Program-made: the position numbers and the translations under genes
Shown: positions 1-6,416 of the stretch, in pieces
Position numbering within the stretch: the first letter of the stretch is position 1
Layout of the letters: the number at the start of each line of letters is the position of its first letter
Notes under the pieces: model-generated
The model's input: only the letters and a program-made list of their open reading frames with translations
The model's database searches: none
Told to the model about the DNA's origin: nothing
Assembly (NCBI GenBank): GCA_021810575.1
Contig: JAJZIN010000031.1
Span: forward strand, 1-6,416
DNA length: 6,416 bases
Direction: 5' to 3'
Source: Thermoplasmata archaeon
Lineage (GTDB): Archaea; Thermoplasmatota; Thermoplasmata; Thermoplasmatales; Thermoplasmataceae

Positions 1-129
1 ACTGATATTTTCCTTCTGTTTCGAGGCCCACACCTTAAGACGGCGGCCAAATTCAACAAGCCCACCCACGTTTTCAGGCCTTGGCTGTCCCATTGGTATT
101 ATTCTTCTAATTTTGAAGAATTCGAGCAT
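1..129 (-). CDS. N-terminus of an unidentified protein, cut by the left edge
   Basis: Read on the minus strand, 129 down to 1 is an open frame of 43 codons beginning with ATG. A TGA lies upstream in the same frame at about 145-147, so the reading frame cannot begin much further upstream. The peptide begins MLEFFKIRRIIPMGQPRPEN and continues with a basic, amphipathic stretch including the pieces VEFGRRLKVW and KQKEN. A second in-frame ATG at 93-91 (MGQPRPEN) is an equally reasonable start. It would leave a 42-base gap to the divergent GH13 gene instead of only 6 bases, and would keep the dyad at 101-121 outside the coding sequence. I do not recognise the family. A basic N-terminus could precede a membrane segment, but nothing visible shows this. 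The divergent position next to a maltodextrin enzyme makes a sugar-related role possible, but that is only context. The opposite-strand frame is also open here, so coding status is likely but not certain. Confidence 0.5.
   Translation of the reverse strand, partial: MLEFFKIRRIIPMGQPRPENVGGLVEFGRRLKVWASKQKENIS
101..121. promoter_or_regulatory. 21-bp perfect dyad in the divergent GH13 promoter region (candidate operator)
   Basis: ATTCTTC (101-107) and GAAGAAT (115-121) are exact inverted repeats separated by the 7-base A/T-only spacer TAATTTT. The spacer is centred about 25 bases upstream of the GTG at 136, where a TATA box of a leaderless archaeal gene would lie. A dimeric repressor bound here would block TBP access. 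The sequence does not resemble the published TrmB-type maltose operator as I remember it. An operator role is inference; a 7-bp arm in A/T-rich DNA can also arise by chance. Confidence 0.4.
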
Positions 130-135
130 AGTTGA

Positions 136-1032
136 GTGGAAAGATCAATTGAAATCAGAACGGGTTTTGGAAAGTTCTCTTACATGATTTTAGAGAATCA
201 ATATACCAGAATAAATGGAAACGGGAAAAGGGTAAGAAGCCGCAGGTCTATTCATTTTGAACCCGAAGGTATAATTCACGAAATTGGAGGAAGAGAATTT
301 ATTTACCAAAATTCAGGCATTTCCCAGCTTGTTTTCATTCATGGAAAAGAATGTAAATACAAAATCTCCTTTAAAGATGGTATAACTTTAATAAGAAAAG
401 ACATGAACGTGCCATATGGCATGTATTTTGCAGATGTATACTTTGTCAAAGGATCCGGAGATTACAGCATAAACAGCGAAGGTAAAGTCAAAATCTACAG
501 TCTATCCTCAAATGTAAATCATAATTCCGGGGGGACGGGAATTATATATCACATTTTCCCTGACAGGTTTTACAGGAGCGGGCAGAAACTTCCAAATCTC
601 CAAAAGTTTGGTACCAGGCCAGGCCGGGGAGATTTTTATGGCGGAAATATTAAAGGAATAATCGAAAAACTTGATTACATTCAATCACTCAACGTTGAAT
701 ACCTCTATCTGAACCCCTTATTCAAGAGCCACTCGAACCACAGGTATGATGTGGACGACTATTTCGAGGTGGATTCACTTCTTGGATCCAAGAGAGACTT
801 GAAAGTTCTAGTCAAAGAATGTCATAATTGGGGAATAAAAGTCATCCTTGACATGGTCTTCAATCACACTTCAGTGTTTTTTCCGCCTTTTCAGGATGTG
901 CTTGAAAATGGAAGGAAATCAAAGTACTTTGACTGGTATATATTTCACAGGGATGAATACAAGATTTTCAACGGCCATTATGACCAGAAAAAAGAATCTG
1001 AGCCTCCGGCATATGAAACCTTCATGGGATAA
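136..1032 (+). CDS. GH13 neopullulanase/cyclomaltodextrinase-type alpha-glucanase, N-terminal half (ends at an internal stop)
   Basis: This is the first half of a GH13 enzyme that hydrolyses alpha-1,4 (and often alpha-1,6) bonds in cyclodextrins, pullulan or maltodextrins. Residues 1 to about 130 form a beta-rich N-domain resembling the CBM34-type domain of this subfamily. The (beta/alpha)8 barrel opens with IIYHIFPDRF (136-145), then GGNIKGI (169-175) and conserved region I, DMVFNH, at 239-244. The frame ends at TAA 1030-1032 after YETFMG, just before region V, so this piece lacks the nucleophile, the acid/base and the third catalytic Asp. It cannot be an active GH13 enzyme alone. There is no signal peptide, so the protein is cytoplasmic. 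The start is GTG at 136, directly after an in-frame TGA (133-135); ATG at 184 is an alternative but would trim the N-domain. Assignment to GH13 is firm; the substrate is inferred from the subfamily. Confidence 0.88.
   Translation: MERSIEIRTGFGKFSYMILENQYTRINGNGKRVRSRRSIHFEPEGIIHEIGGREFIYQNSGISQLVFIHGKECKYKISFKDGITLIRKDMNVPYGMYFADVYFVKGSGDYSINSEGKVKIYSLSSNVNHNSGGTGIIYHIFPDRFYRSGQKLPNLQKFGTRPGRGDFYGGNIKGIIEKLDYIQSLNVEYLYLNPLFKSHSNHRYDVDDYFEVDSLLGSKRDLKVLVKECHNWGIKVILDMVFNHTSVFFPPFQDVLENGRKSKYFDWYIFHRDEYKIFNGHYDQKKESEPPAYETFMG
1030..1032 (+). other. In-frame TAA stop splitting the GH13 gene
   Basis: The two halves lie in the same frame: 136 and 1039 differ by a multiple of three. Only TAA-GGA-CTG separates the end of YETFMG from MPKLN. 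A single base change (for example to AAA, CAA or GAA) would restore a continuous frame of about 579 residues, the normal size for a cyclomaltodextrinase or neopullulanase. No other stop or frameshift is visible on either side, so the lesion is recent, is a sequencing or assembly error, or is tolerated. Confidence 0.85.
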
Positions 1033-1038
1033 GGACTG

Positions 1039-1875
1039 ATGCCTAAACTTAACACATATAATACAGATGTAATAGATATTCTGAAAAATGTTGTTGCTTA
1101 CTATGTGACTGAATTTGATGTTGATGGTTTCAGGTATGACGTTGGTCACAGCATCCCCGAAAGCCTGATTGAAAAATTGAAAGTACACACAGCCACACTC
1201 AAGAAAGATATTTTGCATATAGGGGAGGCTTGGTGCCTGACCAGATCTCTTGTCAAACCCGATTATTACGATTCACTGACAAATTATCATATAAGAAAAT
1301 CAATCATAGATTTCGTGAACGGCAAGGAAACAATAGAGGCATTCTATTCCCATTATCTTGAGGAAATAGTGGCGTATTCCAATTCAATCGACAAAATGAT
1401 GAACATACTTGACTCCCACGATACTGTGAGAATATTGACAACCCTTCAATCAGATGAGGAGAAAATGAGGATTGCCTACCTCATTCTTCTAATGCTGAAC
1501 GGCAAACCTACCATATATTATGGTGACGAAATCGGACTCCTTGGCAACATGGATCCAGATTGCAGAAGGACATTTCCGTGGGAAAGGATCGGATCTGAAA
1601 TTAACAAATTTTTCATTAGTATAACAGACCTGAGAAAAAGACTGCCTGAGATGAGGAGCGGACTTTTATATGTGAAGAAAGTTTATGGTCATGACATGCT
1701 TGTTAAGATGGGGCCGGAACACTCTGTTGCACTCTTAATTCAGGGGAAGAATGAGGTGAATAGTATTATCGATGAAGTGTTTCCTTCTGCTGAAATTCTC
1801 TTTCATGGAAATACCTTTGTACTTTTCGTTATGCCATCAGAAAATTTAATTGAATTTGAGAAAAGTCTCACCTGA
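1039..1875 (+). CDS. GH13 neopullulanase/cyclomaltodextrinase-type alpha-glucanase, C-terminal half with the catalytic residues
   Basis: This 278-residue frame carries the rest of the GH13 barrel and a short C-domain. It opens with MPKLN (1-5), the region V signature of the neopullulanase/cyclomaltodextrinase subfamily (GH13_20 type). Region II is GFRYDV with the nucleophile Asp34. Region III is HIGEAW with the acid/base Glu63. Region IV is LDSHDT with the transition-state-stabilising Asp128. Region VII is YYGDEIGL (160-167), followed by MDPDCRRTFPW (171-181), typical of this group. The last 100 or so residues form the small beta domain C. The ATG at 1039 is the Met inside a conserved motif, which argues against a true independent start, although re-initiation 6 bases after the upstream stop is conceivable. 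Without region I and the N-domain this piece should not fold as a complete barrel. It ends in tandem stops TGA-TAA and overlaps the convergent GH31 gene by 30 bases. Confidence 0.88.
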   Translation: MPKLNTYNTDVIDILKNVVAYYVTEFDVDGFRYDVGHSIPESLIEKLKVHTATLKKDILHIGEAWCLTRSLVKPDYYDSLTNYHIRKSIIDFVNGKETIEAFYSHYLEEIVAYSNSIDKMMNILDSHDTVRILTTLQSDEEKMRIAYLILLMLNGKPTIYYGDEIGLLGNMDPDCRRTFPWERIGSEINKFFISITDLRKRLPEMRSGLLYVKKVYGHDMLVKMGPEHSVALLIQGKNEVNSIIDEVFPSAEILFHGNTFVLFVMPSENLIEFEKSLT

Positions 1876-4230
1876 TAAAAGAGAAATGGTATTTTCTTTT
1901 TTGTTGATCATTGCTTTCTTATTTTCAACATTTTTTATCTTGATTCCATGAAACTTGAAAACCAGGTATTCCGGGCTCTCAAAACCACCGTCAATTTTAG
2001 TTATATCTAACCTGAAACCATCTTTACTTTTAACGCATGAAAAACGAAATTCAACAGATCTTGGATCTTTCCTGCCGTCATCGATATAAAGTGAACCGCT
2101 GCAACTATCTGAAATATAAACATGCAGAATCATCCTGCCATCCTGTAAGAGAGGTAAAATTGAACCTGCTTTCACAAAAACAGGTATTTCATCCTCCTTC
2201 AGTTTCATTTTAACTATGCCTTCAAACTGGGTTTTGTCCCAGAAGTTAAACCATCTACCCGATGGAAGCATGATAACTGCATCCCTCTGATTCTTGGTCA
2301 AGACTGGTGCTATAAACATACTGTTTCCGAGCATAAAAACGCCATCTGCTGAAGGATCGTAGGATGGATCTATCCATGAAATAGGTCTGACCAGGGGGTG
2401 ACCAGTTATATGTGCCTCGTAGCTCAATGCGTAAAGGTAAGGGAAAAGTGAATATCTCAAATCAAGGAACTTTCTAAAAATATCAAGGTATTTCTTTCCA
2501 AACAGCCATGGCTCCCTCATCCTTGTACCTTTCGATGAATGTACCCTGAAAAATGGGAGGAACGTGGCCATCTGGAACCATCTCAGCAAAAGATCATCAC
2601 TTGGGTTTCCAGAGAAACCACCAACGTCAACTCCGGCGAACTGAATTCCAGACAGGCCCATATTCAATATTGTTGATATCGTTGAGTGCATTTCAGCCCA
2701 TGTGCTCGCTGTATCCCCTGTCCAGACAAACGCATACCTCTGTATACCGGCCCATCCAGATCTGGAAAGGATAAACGGCCGTTCATCCGGCTTTAACGAC
2801 AGAATGCCCTCGTAACCTGACTTTGCCATAAAAAGTCCGTATAAGTTATGGGTTGATAGATGATCACCTAAACCTAAACGTGCGCTGTCTGGGAGAGAGT
2901 TATCTCCCCAGAGAGTAAATGCCGCTGGTTCATTCATATCATGCCAGAAGCCGGATATCCCATTTTCAAAGTAGAATTTGTATTTCCCGCCCCACCATTT
3001 CTGCGTATCGTTCTTGGTGAAATCAGGAAAGGCCGACATACCAGCCCATACTGGAGCATATAGTATATTTCCATCTGGGGCATTGATGAAGTATCCGTTT
3101 TCCTGCCCCTCCCTATACATTTCAAATTTAGGGTCAAATTTTACAGCAGGATCAATTATTGTAACCAGCTTTACGCCATCTTTAAGAAGCCTGTCTGCAA
3201 GTTTCCTGATCTCCCTAAATCTTTCCTGGTCAAAGGAAAATATCCTGTATCCATTCATGTAATCAATATCAAGGTGTATTGCTGATAAGGGCAATCTATT
3301 CTTTACAAAATTCTCGTGGATTGCGGATACCTCTTCAACACTCATGTAACTATACCTGGACTGGTGGAACCCAAGTGACCATTGAGGTGGAATAGGCGGT
3401 AAACCGGATAACATGGAATACTTCTCTACCAAATCCCTTATATCACCAAAACCAATGTAATAGTCAAGCCCTCCAGATGCAAACTCCACCTTAATTTCTT
3501 CAGTTTGAGAATAGCACAGGTCGAACTCGGCTCTTGACGGATTGTCATAAAGGATAAAATATCCAATATCAGCAGATATGTCAATGTAAAATGGTATGCT
3601 CAGATACAACGGATCGTCTCCCGGGCCATACAATCCATTTGCATCATGATTCCAGATTAGGGACTTTGTGCCCCGAAGATTCATACCCAAAGCTTTTTCG
3701 CCTAGCCCGTGTAAAACAGAATCCACTCTGATTCTAGAATACTGGACAATACGATGCCTTCCGAACGATGGCGGCAGATCTTTCCTGATAAGTTTATCGT
3801 GCTTTTTGAAATTAATTGTACCATCTTTTTCAACTTCAATTGTCAGATCATCTATCTTTACATCTGCAAAATCTTTTTTCAACGAAAAAGATAGATCATC
3901 ATCATATTCAGGTAGTTCTGATAGTAATGTATCGATCGCGTTAGGCTTCCAGGTAATGTTAATAATACCATACTTCAGTATTTTTATGGATAGATCAATG
4001 CCGGAAAACTTAACAATTAACGTTTTTCCATTTCTTACAGAGCCAATCATGCTTTTGGGTGATTTCAAACGCTCATCGGGCAAAGAATACTTTTTATCGT
4101 AGAGATCTCTGGCAAGTGTAAATTGCAAGGAATCCGTAGCAATATCATCCCCAAACAAATCTTCGAAAAGCTTGATCCTTTTGATTAAATCCAGAGTTTC
4201 ACCCTTTAGGCGGTATTCCAATTTTTTCAA
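1846..4230 (-). CDS. GH31 alpha-glucosidase (MalA/AglA-like)
   Basis: This 794-residue, apparently intact retaining alpha-glucosidase releases glucose from the non-reducing ends of maltose, maltodextrins and related alpha-glucosides. The order is an N-terminal extension (1 to about 60), a beta-sandwich N-domain (to about 275), a catalytic barrel (about 280-610) and C-terminal beta domains. The barrel contains HLDIDY (319-324, substrate-binding Asp), GFWHDMNEP (427-435) with the nucleophile Asp431, WTGDTAS (503-509) with the acid/base Asp506, GVDVGGF (533-539) and FFRVHSSKGTR (560-570). The DMNEP form is typical of alpha-glucosidases and differs from the alpha-xylosidase nucleophile motif. No signal peptide is seen, so it is cytoplasmic. 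The start is TTG at 4230; an in-frame TGA lies upstream at 4266-4264 with no ATG or GTG between. A TATA-like box 23 bases upstream fits a leaderless or near-leaderless message. It is longer than Sulfolobus MalA (about 690 residues). It converges on the GH13 gene, with which it would complete maltodextrin breakdown. Confidence 0.95.
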   Translation of the reverse strand: MKKLEYRLKGETLDLIKRIKLFEDLFGDDIATDSLQFTLARDLYDKKYSLPDERLKSPKSMIGSVRNGKTLIVKFSGIDLSIKILKYGIINITWKPNAIDTLLSELPEYDDDLSFSLKKDFADVKIDDLTIEVEKDGTINFKKHDKLIRKDLPPSFGRHRIVQYSRIRVDSVLHGLGEKALGMNLRGTKSLIWNHDANGLYGPGDDPLYLSIPFYIDISADIGYFILYDNPSRAEFDLCYSQTEEIKVEFASGGLDYYIGFGDIRDLVEKYSMLSGLPPIPPQWSLGFHQSRYSYMSVEEVSAIHENFVKNRLPLSAIHLDIDYMNGYRIFSFDQERFREIRKLADRLLKDGVKLVTIIDPAVKFDPKFEMYREGQENGYFINAPDGNILYAPVWAGMSAFPDFTKNDTQKWWGGKYKFYFENGISGFWHDMNEPAAFTLWGDNSLPDSARLGLGDHLSTHNLYGLFMAKSGYEGILSLKPDERPFILSRSGWAGIQRYAFVWTGDTASTWAEMHSTISTILNMGLSGIQFAGVDVGGFSGNPSDDLLLRWFQMATFLPFFRVHSSKGTRMREPWLFGKKYLDIFRKFLDLRYSLFPYLYALSYEAHITGHPLVRPISWIDPSYDPSADGVFMLGNSMFIAPVLTKNQRDAVIMLPSGRWFNFWDKTQFEGIVKMKLKEDEIPVFVKAGSILPLLQDGRMILHVYISDSCSGSLYIDDGRKDPRSVEFRFSCVKSKDGFRLDITKIDGGFESPEYLVFKFHGIKIKNVENKKAMINKKENTISLLSGETFLKFN
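1892..1902 (+). terminator. T-tract downstream of the GH13 gene (candidate archaeal terminator)
   Basis: TTTTCTTTTTT begins 17 bases after the GH13 stop codon, with no strong hairpin before it. Oligo-T on the non-template strand is sufficient to terminate many archaeal transcripts. The tract lies inside the GH31 coding region, where its complement encodes the Lys-rich segment near residues 776-779, so it could be a coding by-product. Confidence 0.4.
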
Positions 4231-4250
4231 AAAACTATGCAGTGATAGGC

Positions 4251-4256
4251 TTTTAA
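4251..4256 (-). promoter_or_regulatory. TATA-like box of the GH31 gene
   Basis: On the minus strand the sequence is ACACTTAAAAGCC, with the TTAAAA core centred about 23 bases upstream of the TTG start. Archaeal TATA boxes lie about 25 bases before the transcription start, so the message would begin at or within a few bases of the TTG, with no room for a Shine-Dalgarno site. None is seen. The position supports the TTG start. Confidence 0.5.
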
Positions 4257-4331
4257 GTGTACATCAGGAAATTAGACAACGTTCTCTTTCGTTGATCACT
4301 GACCATTTCAGAGGAAGTTTGAGGATGGTTT

Positions 4332-4343
4332 ATCAAGATTGAT
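4332..4343. promoter_or_regulatory. Short dyad upstream of the thermopsin TATA box (candidate regulator site)
   Basis: ATCAA and TTGAT are exact inverted repeats separated by GA. The site ends 21 bases before the TATA-like box at 4365, where an archaeal activator could sit upstream of BRE and TATA. It is only 12 bp long, so chance occurrence is quite possible. Confidence 0.2.
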
Positions 4344-4364
4344 TTCGAAAAAACTGATAATTAA

Positions 4365-4370
4365 TTTATA
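4365..4370 (+). promoter_or_regulatory. TATA box of the thermopsin-like gene
   Basis: TTTATA lies in the A/T-rich run TTAATTTATACAT and is centred about 33 bases upstream of the ATG at 4400. With the usual archaeal spacing, transcription would start around 4393-4397, giving a 5' leader of only a few bases. No Shine-Dalgarno sequence is seen. The preceding AAAAAACTGATAA could supply a purine-rich BRE. Confidence 0.6.
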
Positions 4371-4399
4371 CATGCAAGGGATCGCATCATGAGCTCACA

Positions 4400-6416
4400 A
4401 TGAATAAAAAAATAGTTTTGTCTATTTTAGTAGCTACATTAATGGCTTCGTCTGGAATGATAGTACTTTTCAATGCGTCAAATTCGCCAAATCAATTAAC
4501 CGCGCAACCTGCATTTTCGCACAGCAACAAAATTAGCCCTCCTAAAAGCTCAAGTTTAACCGACCTTTCTAAATCTGCTAATTCATCATCCACCGTTAAT
4601 TCGAATCTCAAGCAGGCAATCGAAAAACAGGTCTTGAATAATATCAAGGCGGAAGGTCTTCCTCTGCACGATGTTTACCTCCCAGATTTTATGTCGCAAT
4701 CCACAATTGTTGACAATCATGTGACCTTAGGTTATATCTCCAGTCCGGCGCCAATGGGTATTGCAGACTACGGTCTTATGAATCAGTCCGGAAGCATTGT
4801 TACATATAACTACACTACACCAAGCTTTATGGCTTCTGTTACGATAAATAACTTTTCTGACCTGAATGTGATTAATGGTGAACCGCAGTCTGTCTCAATC
4901 CAGTTGAATGCGATTCTGAATAATGTTGCATTGTTCGGAAATTCATCCTATAACTTCTGGACGCAGAATGTCATTTTCTTCAGTCCAAGAACCAGCACCG
5001 TCAGTTTTATTGACAACGTGTGGAACTTCAGTAATCCACAGACTACCATGACGGTCAATGCCATAAACTACTCCAGTGCTCAGGCCAACGGCCTAGGACA
5101 AACAACAACTCAATTACACTTTGGTTGCAGCTTGCCATTTTCAGTAAAAATGCCATTCACTGTTAATGTTTACCTCAACACTTCTCTGGAGCAGGGTCGT
5201 ACAACTGTCTGGTACAATTATTCCATTCCGCAGGATAATGTTGCCGGCACCTATGATGAAGTCATATTCAACTCAACATATGGCCAGTCTTCTTCCTACA
5301 GTGCTCCAACACCGCATTATTTTGTAAGTGGCTCCCAGGTGGAAGAGCCTGTTGGAGTGCCATATGATGCTGAAATCTCAATGGGTGGTCCCGGTGGCGG
5401 CTCAAACGCGATGATATACAACATAAATGCCACAGAGCACCTGATGTATATGAACCCAAATGGTCATTACAATCCTGTAAAGGCTGCTTATGATGCCGGT
5501 TCCCAGACAGGTGAGACATCAGTTGGTGTTGACGTTTCGTATTCAGGAACTACTGCATACCTGAACAGCGGTCCTTCTTTGGTTTATGGTCTATGGAATA
5601 ATACATACAGCCAGACTAACTACAAAGTCAACTTTGAGCAGCCAGCAATAAGTGAAGCATCCATTTCCTTTACTGGAAATGTAGCTTCTGATTTTGCAGG
5701 TCATTTGTTATATCACCAGACTGGTGCAAGCGGGTACGGAAGCAGTAATAACATCACTAATTTCTACGTCTCCTATAATGCCACAGATCTGTTTATTGGA
5801 TTGCAGGAGGTAGTATCTGGAAATTCAATTGTCATCTATATGTTCAACAATTCAAATTCGGGATATGGCGCTACAAACCTGTCATCGTACACACCGGGGG
5901 GGCTATCTGGCGAGATTCTCTCAATGCCTGTGAATGAAATATTCACAGCGTATTATGGAAGTGGAAACGTTATTGGTACGAATAAATTGTGCAAGATAAC
6001 CTCTCCGGACACTGCTGCACCATCAGCCATATCATCGGCAGCTATTGGCTATACGTTAATGGCAAATGCAACTAACGACACTACTGAAATTGCTATACCT
6101 TTGAGCGAAATAATGCCTGCTTTTACATCAGGCAGCCTGAATATGAGTTTCGCTGCTTTCGTAATTGGTAGTACTGGCCAAGATGTTGGTACAGGCGTTC
6201 CATATAAGCAGGTCAACACGTATCCAAGTAGTACCATCCCTTTTAACATTGTTAATTACGTGAACACTCTGGAGCCCCTTTCGTCTACTCCATTTTTATT
6301 TGTTCAAAGTAATACGACATTAGCTAATTTGCTTCAATACGGTTGGTCACCCTCATCATCGTTTACGCTACCTACAGCTAACTACCAGTTCCAGGCTTTA
6401 ATGAATAATTACAATA
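4400..6416 (+). CDS. Secreted thermopsin-like acid protease (peptidase A5) with an extra beta-rich C-terminal region, cut by the right edge
   Basis: An uninterrupted frame of 672 codons runs off the window. Residues 1 to about 26 form a signal peptide (lysines at 3-4, then a hydrophobic stretch), followed by a Ser/Asn/Thr-rich propeptide-like linker to about 80. The thermopsin domain spans about 84-402. It shows SPAPMGIADYG (115-125), SVSIQLNA (164-171), FIDNVWNF (203-210), GGPGGGSNA (329-337) and TGETSVGV (370-377), all typical of peptidase A5. Catalytic residues of the family are not established; Asp123 and Asp205 lie in conserved motifs. Residues about 411-620 form a second beta-rich region that looks like a CBM9/DOMON-type sandwich (NFYVSYNATDLFIGL, then SIVIYMFNNS), and another segment follows. 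More than 15 N-x-S/T sequons fit an extracellular glycoprotein. The protein would digest proteins outside the cell at low pH. It has its own promoter, divergent from the GH31 gene. The family call is firm; the second domain's identity is tentative. Confidence 0.93.
   Translation, partial: MNKKIVLSILVATLMASSGMIVLFNASNSPNQLTAQPAFSHSNKISPPKSSSLTDLSKSANSSSTVNSNLKQAIEKQVLNNIKAEGLPLHDVYLPDFMSQSTIVDNHVTLGYISSPAPMGIADYGLMNQSGSIVTYNYTTPSFMASVTINNFSDLNVINGEPQSVSIQLNAILNNVALFGNSSYNFWTQNVIFFSPRTSTVSFIDNVWNFSNPQTTMTVNAINYSSAQANGLGQTTTQLHFGCSLPFSVKMPFTVNVYLNTSLEQGRTTVWYNYSIPQDNVAGTYDEVIFNSTYGQSSSYSAPTPHYFVSGSQVEEPVGVPYDAEISMGGPGGGSNAMIYNINATEHLMYMNPNGHYNPVKAAYDAGSQTGETSVGVDVSYSGTTAYLNSGPSLVYGLWNNTYSQTNYKVNFEQPAISEASISFTGNVASDFAGHLLYHQTGASGYGSSNNITNFYVSYNATDLFIGLQEVVSGNSIVIYMFNNSNSGYGATNLSSYTPGGLSGEILSMPVNEIFTAYYGSGNVIGTNKLCKITSPDTAAPSAISSAAIGYTLMANATNDTTEIAIPLSEIMPAFTSGSLNMSFAAFVIGSTGQDVGTGVPYKQVNTYPSSTIPFNIVNYVNTLEPLSSTPFLFVQSNTTLANLLQYGWSPSSSFTLPTANYQFQALMNNYN

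Noticed and set aside
1..135. Open plus-strand frame ending at TGA 133-135
   Set aside because: It has no clear start in the window, its translation looks unlike a natural protein C-terminus, and the opposite strand gives a more convincing protein start. It cannot be fully excluded because it runs off the edge.
848..1039. Overlapping +1-frame peptide running across the GH13 stop, as evidence of programmed frameshifting
   Set aside because: The frame does not rejoin the downstream half without a second shift, and no slippery heptamer is seen. A simple in-frame stop explains the data better.
919..1218. 99-codon minus-strand frame across the GH13 split point
   Set aside because: It lies opposite conserved GH13 motifs (YETFMG to HIGEAW). 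It stays open by chance on the antisense strand and has no recognisable domain.
3668..4102. 144-codon plus-strand frame antisense to the GH31 N-domain
   Set aside because: It lies wholly within a well-supported GH31 gene, its Ser/Phe/Leu-rich translation is typical of a shadow frame, and it has no promoter.
4231..4399. Possible small RNA or riboswitch in the divergent intergenic region
   Set aside because: Apart from the two TATA-like boxes and a 12-bp dyad, I see no stable stem, conserved aptamer pattern or tRNA-like fold.
4389..4403. Four-codon mini-frame (ATG AGC TCA CAA TGA) whose stop overlaps the thermopsin start
   Set aside because: The predicted transcription start (about 4393-4397) lies downstream of its ATG, so it is probably not in the mRNA; four codons are easily a coincidence.
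5268..5519. Minus-strand frames antisense to the thermopsin gene (also 6049-6249)
   Set aside because: Both are embedded in the long, clearly coding thermopsin frame and have no recognisable motifs or promoters.

Overview
The window looks archaeal and most resembles an acidophile of the Thermoplasmatales type (Thermoplasma, Ferroplasma, Cuniculiplasma relatives). The reasons are a secreted thermopsin-family (peptidase A5) acid protease, an archaeal-style pairing of GH13 and GH31 alpha-glucan enzymes, A/T-rich TATA-like boxes about 23 to 35 bases upstream of start codons, no clear Shine-Dalgarno sequences, and GTG and TTG starts. The assignment is an inference from protein families; no rRNA or other marker gene is present.

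Layout. Bases 1-129 (minus strand) hold the N-terminus of an unidentified gene that runs off the left edge. It diverges from a GH13 neopullulanase/cyclomaltodextrinase-type gene (136-1875, plus strand), with a 21-bp perfect dyad (101-121) between or across the two starts. The GH13 gene is interrupted by one in-frame TAA at 1030-1032, giving two same-frame halves, 136-1032 and 1039-1875. The second half begins at the Met of the family's MPKLN motif, so these are parts of one gene and not two genes. Its 3' end overlaps tail-to-tail by 30 bases with a complete GH31 alpha-glucosidase (1846-4230, minus strand). A 169-base divergent region (4231-4399) carries a TATA-like box for each direction and separates the GH31 gene from a long plus-strand reading frame (4400 to the right edge, still open). 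That frame encodes a secreted thermopsin-like protease with an additional beta-rich C-terminal region.

How the genes fit together. The GH13 and GH31 proteins lack signal peptides and should act in the cytoplasm. The GH13 enzyme would open cyclodextrins and shorten maltodextrins or pullulan fragments, and the GH31 enzyme would release glucose from the resulting oligosaccharides. The protease is exported and fits a scavenging, peptide- and sugar-using lifestyle in acid. It has its own promoter and no evident functional link to the sugar genes. If the internal stop is real, the GH13 step may be lost or may depend on readthrough or on assembly of two polypeptides.

I see no RNA genes, mobile elements, CRISPR arrays or long repeats. 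The most notable points are the internal stop in an otherwise intact GH13 gene and the multi-domain thermopsin.
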